Shown here piece by piece: positions 59,525 through 64,000 of a DNA stretch of 64,000 nucleotides (within the stretch, counting starts at the first letter, position 1; each line of letters begins with the position of its first letter). The position numbers and the translations under genes are program-made. Under the pieces are notes generated by a model that was given only the letters and a program-made list of their open reading frames with translations, did not search any database and was not told the DNA's origin. The DNA is from Sphingomonas trueperi (GTDB lineage: Bacteria > Pseudomonadota > Alphaproteobacteria > Sphingomonadales > Sphingomonadaceae). Location: positions 62,001-126,000 of the forward strand of contig NZ_JAATJB010000008.1 of NCBI RefSeq assembly GCF_011927635.1, given 5' to 3'.

Positions 59525-60226
59525 TCAGCTCCCGCTGCTTTCGCCGGCTTCCGCTTCGGCGAGATAGTGCCCGGTCGCGGCAAAATAGACCATTTCGGCG
59601 ACGTTGGTTGCGTGGTCGCCGATCCTCTCCAGATTCTTGGCGACGAACAGCAGGTGCGCGACCTGGCTGATCGTCCGCGGATTCTCGACCATGAAGGTCA
59701 CCAGCGTGCGGAAGATCGAATCGTAGAAATCGTCGAGCGCGGTATCGCTGGCATGGACCTCCGCCGCTGCCTTGGCGTCGCGCGCCGAAAAGGCATCGAG
59801 CGCGTTGCGCACCATGTCGGCGGCGAGCTGGCCCATCGCCGGCAGGATCGACACCGCCTCGATCCGCTCCTCGCCCTCGGCATGGATCATCGGCACGCGC
59901 TTGGCGATGTTCTTGGCATAATCGCCGATCCGCTCGATCACCGCGGCGATCTTGAGCGCGGCGATCACTTCGCGCAGGTCGTCGGCCATCGGCGCGCGCA
60001 GCGCAATGACGCGAACCACGAGCTTTTCCAGCTCGGCCTCCATCGCGTCGATCTGCTTGTCCTTCTTGCGCACCGTCCTGGCGAGCGCCTCGTCGCCGCG
60101 CTGCAGCGCCTTCATCGCGTCGTAGATCGCCTGTTCGGCCAGCCCGCCCATCTGCGAGATCAGCGCGCGCAGCTGGCTGATGTCCTGGTCGAACGCCTTG
60201 ACCGTATGCTCGTGGCCCGATGCCAT
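59525..60226 (-). CDS. phoU: Phosphate signalling protein PhoU
   Basis: A 233-residue all-helical protein with two PhoU repeats. The metal-binding clusters are visible as VIERIGDYAKNIAKRVP and NLERIGDHATNVAEMVYF. It links the Pst transporter to PhoR and keeps the regulon off when phosphate is plentiful. The N-terminus is GHEHTVKAFDQDISQLRALI, as in other alphaproteobacteria. The ATG shares its first base with the pstB stop. Confidence 0.95.
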   Translation of the reverse strand: MASGHEHTVKAFDQDISQLRALISQMGGLAEQAIYDAMKALQRGDEALARTVRKKDKQIDAMEAELEKLVVRVIALRAPMADDLREVIAALKIAAVIERIGDYAKNIAKRVPMIHAEGEERIEAVSILPAMGQLAADMVRNALDAFSARDAKAAAEVHASDTALDDFYDSIFRTLVTFMVENPRTISQVAHLLFVAKNLERIGDHATNVAEMVYFAATGHYLAEAEAGESSGS

Positions 60227-61002
60227 CAGCCGTACCTTCCGGTGATATAGTCCTTCGTCCGCTCCTCGCGGGGGGCGGTGAAGAGGTTGTCGGTCTCGCC
60301 ATATTCGACCAGCTGGCCGAGATGGAAGAAGGCGGTGCGCTGCGAGACGCGGGCGGCCTGCTGCATGTTGTGCGTGACGATCACGATCGCGTAGCGGCCG
60401 CGCAGCTCGTGGATCAGCTCCTCGATCTTGGCGGTGGCGATCGGATCGAGCGCGCTGGCCGGTTCGTCCATCAGGATCACTTCGGGATCGACCGCGATCG
60501 CGCGGGCGATGCACAGCCGCTGCTGCTGGCCGCCCGAGAGCGCGGTGCCGCTGTCGGAGAGGCGGTCCTTCACTTCCTCCCAAAGCCCGGCGCGCTTCAG
60601 CGAGCGCTCGACAATGCCTTCCAGATCGCTCTTGGAGGAGGCTAGGCCGTGGATGCGCGGGCCATAGGCGACGTTCTCGAAGATCGACTTGGGGAACGGG
60701 TTGGGCTTCTGGAACACCATGCCGACGCGCGCGCGCAGCTGCACCACGTCCATGTCGGCGGCGTAGATGTCCGCGCCGTCCAGCGTGATTTCGCCGGTCA
60801 CCCGCGCGCTGGCGATGGTGTCGTTCATCCGGTTGAAGGTGCGCAGGAAGGTCGACTTGCCGCAGCCCGACGGGCCGATAAAGGCGGTGACCTTGTCCAT
60901 GTCGACGTCGATCGACACGTCCTTCACGGCCTGTTTCTGGCCGTAGAACACGCTGACGCCGCGGGCCGACATCTTGTGGGGAGCGGGGGAGGCGGGGGTC
61001 AT
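60226..61002 (-). CDS. pstB: Phosphate ABC transporter ATPase
   Basis: A 258-residue ABC ATPase. Walker A is GPSGCGKST (43-51), the signature [14 protein letters not shown], Walker [14 protein letters not shown] and the H-loop [12 protein letters not shown]. The FNRMND and [20 protein letters not shown] segments are PstB-specific. It powers PstSCAB phosphate import at the inner membrane. It shares one base with pstA upstream and with phoU downstream. Confidence 0.97.
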   Translation of the reverse strand: MTPASPAPHKMSARGVSVFYGQKQAVKDVSIDVDMDKVTAFIGPSGCGKSTFLRTFNRMNDTIASARVTGEITLDGADIYAADMDVVQLRARVGMVFQKPNPFPKSIFENVAYGPRIHGLASSKSDLEGIVERSLKRAGLWEEVKDRLSDSGTALSGGQQQRLCIARAIAVDPEVILMDEPASALDPIATAKIEELIHELRGRYAIVIVTHNMQQAARVSQRTAFFHLGQLVEYGETDNLFTAPREERTKDYITGRYG

Positions 61003-62300
61003 TACCAGCGGGTCTCGAACTTGTTGCGGAGGTAGATGGCGAGCCCGTTCATCGCGAGCAGCACCGCGAGCAGGACGAGGATCGCGGCGCTCGTCTTCTC
61101 GACGAAGCCGCGGCTGACCTCGTCGGACCAGAGGAAGATCTGCACCGGCAGCACCGTCGAGGGATCGGTGAAGCCGCCGGGCGCGGTGACGATGAAGGCG
61201 CGCATGCCGATCAGCAGCAGCGGCGCGGTCTCGCCCAGCGCGCGGGCCATGCCGATGATCGTGCCGGTGAGGATGCCCGGCATCGCCAGCGGCAGGACAT
61301 GGTGGAACACCACCTGGATCGGGCTGGCGCCGATCCCGAGCGCGGCGTCACGGATCGACGGCGGCACGCCCTTGATCGCGTTGCGGCTGGCGATGACGAT
61401 CACGGGCATGATCATCAGCGCCAGCGTCACGCCCCCGACCAGCGGGGCTGAGCGCGGCAGCATCGGGCCGAAGCTGTGCCCGCCGATCTGCCAGGTGCCG
61501 AGGAACATCGCGAGCCCGAGCAGGCCGAAGATGATCGAGGGTACCGCCGCCAGATTGTTGATCGAGACCTCGATCAGGTCGGTCCAGCGATTCTTGGGAG
61601 CATATTCCTCGAGATAGATCGCCGAGAGCACGCCCACCGGGAACGCGATCAGGAAGGTGATCGCCATGGTGAGCAGCGAACCCTTGAGCGCGCCCCACAC
61701 GCCGACCGCGACCGGATCGGTCGAGTCCGACTCGCTGAGGAACGTCCAGTTGAAGCCGCGATGGATCGCGCCCTGCCTGGTCAGCCGGGCGACGCCTGCT
61801 TCCATCGCCGGGTCGCCGTCCCCGGCCAGCGCCCGGTCGAAGCCGGTGGCGGCGGGGACATAGACGGTCGTACGCCGCTCGAGCAGCGAGGGATCGCGCT
61901 TCACCGCGCCGCGCACCGCCAGCCAGGCGCTGGGGGCGAGATAGGTCGCGCCGTCTGCACCGAAGGCGCGGGTCGCGGCATTGTCCACCACGTCCTCCAG
62001 CCCCGCGCTTGCGAGCGCGAGATCGGCGGCGGGGGTGGCGAGCTGGCTGCGTTCGATCTTGAGGCCGTCCGCCTTCAGGTCGATCGGCAGCGCCAGTTCG
62101 GTGACGGTGAAGCCGCGCCAGCCCTGCGCCACCATGGTGAGCAGCAGGAAGCCGAGGAACGCCGCCGACAGGATCACCGCACCCGCACCCAGCACGCGAA
62201 AGCGCCGCTCGGCGGCATAGCGACGGCGGATGCGCTTCTGCATCGCCGGGCTGTTCCAGTCGGTCGGCCGGCGCTCGGCCTGGGCGGCGGGCTTACTCAT
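61002..62300 (-). CDS. pstA: Phosphate ABC transporter permease PstA
   Basis: A 432-residue permease, longer than E. coli PstA (296). The extra part is a first helix (about 38-60) and a periplasmic domain of about 130 residues before the transport helices. The C-terminal part has the usual five helices, with the EAA loop in [20 protein letters not shown] and the [13 protein letters not shown] loop. Enlarged PstA proteins are known in alphaproteobacteria. It overlaps pstC by 8 bp. Confidence 0.93.
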   Translation of the reverse strand: MSKPAAQAERRPTDWNSPAMQKRIRRRYAAERRFRVLGAGAVILSAAFLGFLLLTMVAQGWRGFTVTELALPIDLKADGLKIERSQLATPAADLALASAGLEDVVDNAATRAFGADGATYLAPSAWLAVRGAVKRDPSLLERRTTVYVPAATGFDRALAGDGDPAMEAGVARLTRQGAIHRGFNWTFLSESDSTDPVAVGVWGALKGSLLTMAITFLIAFPVGVLSAIYLEEYAPKNRWTDLIEVSINNLAAVPSIIFGLLGLAMFLGTWQIGGHSFGPMLPRSAPLVGGVTLALMIMPVIVIASRNAIKGVPPSIRDAALGIGASPIQVVFHHVLPLAMPGILTGTIIGMARALGETAPLLLIGMRAFIVTAPGGFTDPSTVLPVQIFLWSDEVSRGFVEKTSAAILVLLAVLLAMNGLAIYLRNKFETRW

Positions 62301-63669
62301 AGGCTTCGCGATACTTCTTTACGACGCGCAGCGCGACGATGTTGAGCAACAGGGTGATGACGAACAGCGTCAGGCCTAGCGCGAAGGCGGCCAGCGTCTT
62401 GGGGCTGTCGAACTCGGCCTCGCCGGTCAGCAGGTCGACGATCTGCTTGGTGACGGTGGTGGCGCTCTGCAGCGGGTTGAGCGTGATCGTCGCGGCGCCC
62501 GAGGCGGCCATCACGACGATCATCGTCTCGCCGATCGCGCGGCTGACCGCAAGCAGTACGCCGGCGACCACGCCCGGCAGCGCGGCAGGCACGAGCACGC
62601 GCGAGATCGTCTCGCTGGTCGTCGCCCCCATTGCCAGGCTGCCGTCGCGCATCGAGGTCGGCACGGCGGCAAGCGAGTCGTCGGCCATCGAGGAGACGAA
62701 GGGGATGATCATCACGCCCATCACGAGCCCGGCCGCCAGCGCGCTTTCCGACGAGGCGAAGGGGTCGCCGAGCAGCACCGCGAGCTTGCGGACGGCGGGC
62801 GCGACGGTCAGCGCGGCGAAATAGCCATAGACCACGGTCGGCACGCCCGCGAGCATCTCCAGCGTCGGCTTCATCCAGCGCCGGGTGGTCGCCGAGGCAT
62901 ATTGGGTGAGGTACACCGCGCTCATCAGCCCGAAGGGAATCGCGACCAGCATCGCGATCACCGCGCCGATGAAGAAGGTGCCCCAGAACAAGGGCACCGC
63001 ACCGAGCGACGCGCCGGGGTCCTTCGCGTCGATCACCTGCGGGCTCCAATGGGTGCCGAACAGGAACTGGGTGATCGGCACCTGCTGAAAGAAGCGCAGC
63101 GATTCCCAGAAGAGCGAGACGAAGATGCCGATGGTGGTGAAGATCGCGATCAGCGAGGCGACCAGCAGGCCCATCATCAGCGTGCGCTCCACCTTGGAGC
63201 GGGCGCGGAAATCCGCGCGGATGCGGCTGAGCGCGAAGGCGGCACCGGCAAAGGCGAGCAGTACGGCGGCGGCGGTCCCGGTCCAGGCATAGCGGCGGCT
63301 GGCGGCGCGCACCACGGGGGCAAGCTGGCGGGCGAGCGGATCGGCCTCGGTCTCGTACGGGTTCTTCGCCACCTCCCGGGCCTGGGCGAGCACCGAATCG
63401 CGCTCGAAGGCGAAGTCGGATAGGCCGGCGGCGGCGGGGCTCTGCAGCACGGTCTGGCGGACGAGCCCGGGGCTGATCCCCGACCAGACGACCAGGAACA
63501 GCAGCGGCGGCAGGATCGTCCACATGCCGACGAACCAGCCATGCTGCGCCGGCAGCGAATGCAGCCGCTTGGCGCCGCCGCGATCGAAGCGCACCGCACG
63601 GGCACGCGCCGTCAGCCAGCCGATCAGCCCCAGGCCGAGGATCAGGAACGATAACGCGAAGGGGTTCAC
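62293..63669 (-). CDS. pstC: Phosphate ABC transporter permease PstC
   Basis: A 458-residue permease, longer than E. coli PstC (319). The first about 165 residues hold two to three extra helices and a periplasmic stretch. The C-terminal 290 residues have the usual transport helices, with the EAA loop in SLAMGATTSETISRVLVPAA and the TVVYGYFAALTVAP segment. It is the second gene of the operon, about 40 bp after the pstS stop. Confidence 0.93.
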   Translation of the reverse strand: MNPFALSFLILGLGLIGWLTARARAVRFDRGGAKRLHSLPAQHGWFVGMWTILPPLLFLVVWSGISPGLVRQTVLQSPAAAGLSDFAFERDSVLAQAREVAKNPYETEADPLARQLAPVVRAASRRYAWTGTAAAVLLAFAGAAFALSRIRADFRARSKVERTLMMGLLVASLIAIFTTIGIFVSLFWESLRFFQQVPITQFLFGTHWSPQVIDAKDPGASLGAVPLFWGTFFIGAVIAMLVAIPFGLMSAVYLTQYASATTRRWMKPTLEMLAGVPTVVYGYFAALTVAPAVRKLAVLLGDPFASSESALAAGLVMGVMIIPFVSSMADDSLAAVPTSMRDGSLAMGATTSETISRVLVPAALPGVVAGVLLAVSRAIGETMIVVMAASGAATITLNPLQSATTVTKQIVDLLTGEAEFDSPKTLAAFALGLTLFVITLLLNIVALRVVKKYREAYE

Positions 63670-63709
63670 CGGCGGAGCAACTCAGCGGAATGGGGGGCGA
63701 GGGGGGGCA

Positions 63710-64000
63710 TCACTTGAGCACGGCCGGATCGAGCGGGGTGAGATCGGCCACGCGCTTCGCCATCTCTGCGCGCATCGCCTCGGGCGCCGCGATCAGCCCG
63801 CGCTTCACCAGCGGGCCGCCCGGCCCCCAGAGCGTGGCGTAGAGCGTCAGGAAGTCCTTCAGTCCGGGCACCGCCTTGAGGTGCCGCTTCTTCACATAAA
63901 GGTAGAGCGGGCGCGCACCGGGATATTGCCCGTCGGCGATGCTCGCATAGGTGGGCGCGACGCCTTCGATCGGCACGCCGTGCAGCCGATTTTGGTTCTC
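63710..64000 (-). CDS. pstS: Phosphate-binding protein PstS, C-terminal part only
   Basis: The frame enters from the right edge of the window and ends at 63710, giving the last 96 codons. The visible chain has VAPTYASIADGQYPGARPLY, then LYVKKRHLKAVPGLKDFLTL, typical of the C-terminal lobe of PstS-type periplasmic binding proteins. A valine (GTG) at 63976 could be taken as a start, but the sequence before it continues in frame (ENQNRLHG) and is coding. It is the substrate-binding subunit for the transporter encoded downstream. Confidence 0.85.
   Translation of the reverse strand, partial: ENQNRLHGVPIEGVAPTYASIADGQYPGARPLYLYVKKRHLKAVPGLKDFLTLYATLWGPGGPLVKRGLIAAPEAMRAEMAKRVADLTPLDPAVLK

Noticed and set aside
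1-64000. CRISPR arrays, insertion sequences, prophage or integron signs
   Set aside because: No regularly spaced direct repeats, transposase or integrase motifs, or terminal inverted repeats were seen. The short palindromes are isolated or paired only.

Overview
The window is a dense, high-GC chromosomal segment from an alphaproteobacterium, most likely a member of the Sphingomonadales. The support is a CtrA cell-cycle regulator, an alphaproteobacterial DUF2794 gene, two large TonB-dependent receptors (TBDRs) with alanine-rich signal peptides, HWE/HisKA_2-type kinases, a bacteriophytochrome with its own heme oxygenase, and small secreted proline-rich proteins. I see no rRNA or tRNA gene, insertion sequence, prophage or CRISPR array. 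The genus cannot be fixed from the sequence alone. All gene functions are inferred from motifs read by eye.

Layout. 1-3552: two sensor kinases, one cut by the left edge. 3704-4303: a hydrolase-fold protein that lacks its nucleophile. 4313-8757: a cyanophycin operon (cphA, isoaspartyl peptidase, cphB). 8871-15126: a glycan operon of a TBDR, a GH89 alpha-N-acetylglucosaminidase and a NagX/HGSNAT-like acetyltransferase. 15389-17096: methionine sulfoxide reductase, ribosome-rescue factor and pseudouridine synthase, with a pair of REP-like hairpins. 17215-19590: wrbA and pirin divergent from a LysR regulator. 19587-22008: AI-2E-family permease, ctrA with a repeat-rich promoter, and diacylglycerol kinase. 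22046-31499: HPP protein, amidohydrolase, threonine deaminase, a 2OG-oxygenase-like gene, RNase R, a LacI regulator, a 54-residue membrane ORF and an LplT-like transporter. 31603-34031: a deleted aminoglycoside phosphotransferase, then pgsA-moaD-moaE and a ParDE-type toxin-antitoxin pair. 34028-37311: ahpC-ahpF-oxyR peroxide defence. 37648-42252: two acyltransferases, a TauE/SafE permease, serine acetyltransferase and DUF2794. 42419-45272: a second TBDR with a [2Fe-2S] ferredoxin.

45285-49785 holds three tightly packed genes on the minus strand: a zincin metallopeptidase, a ComEC-like metallo-beta-lactamase-fold protein and a protein I cannot assign. This is the best candidate for an undescribed system. 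49970-58693: PH-domain protein, EF-hand protein, purB, bphO-bphP light sensing, a membrane protein, an SDR dehydrogenase and two small secreted proteins sharing a C-terminal Cys motif. 58822-64000: pstS(partial)-pstC-pstA-pstB-phoU-phoB, the phosphate uptake and signalling operon.

Many operon joints are 1-8 bp overlaps, so translational coupling is common. GC-rich hairpins with GGGGAGG-type stems recur between genes at 22008, 34994 and 57770 and probably serve as terminators.
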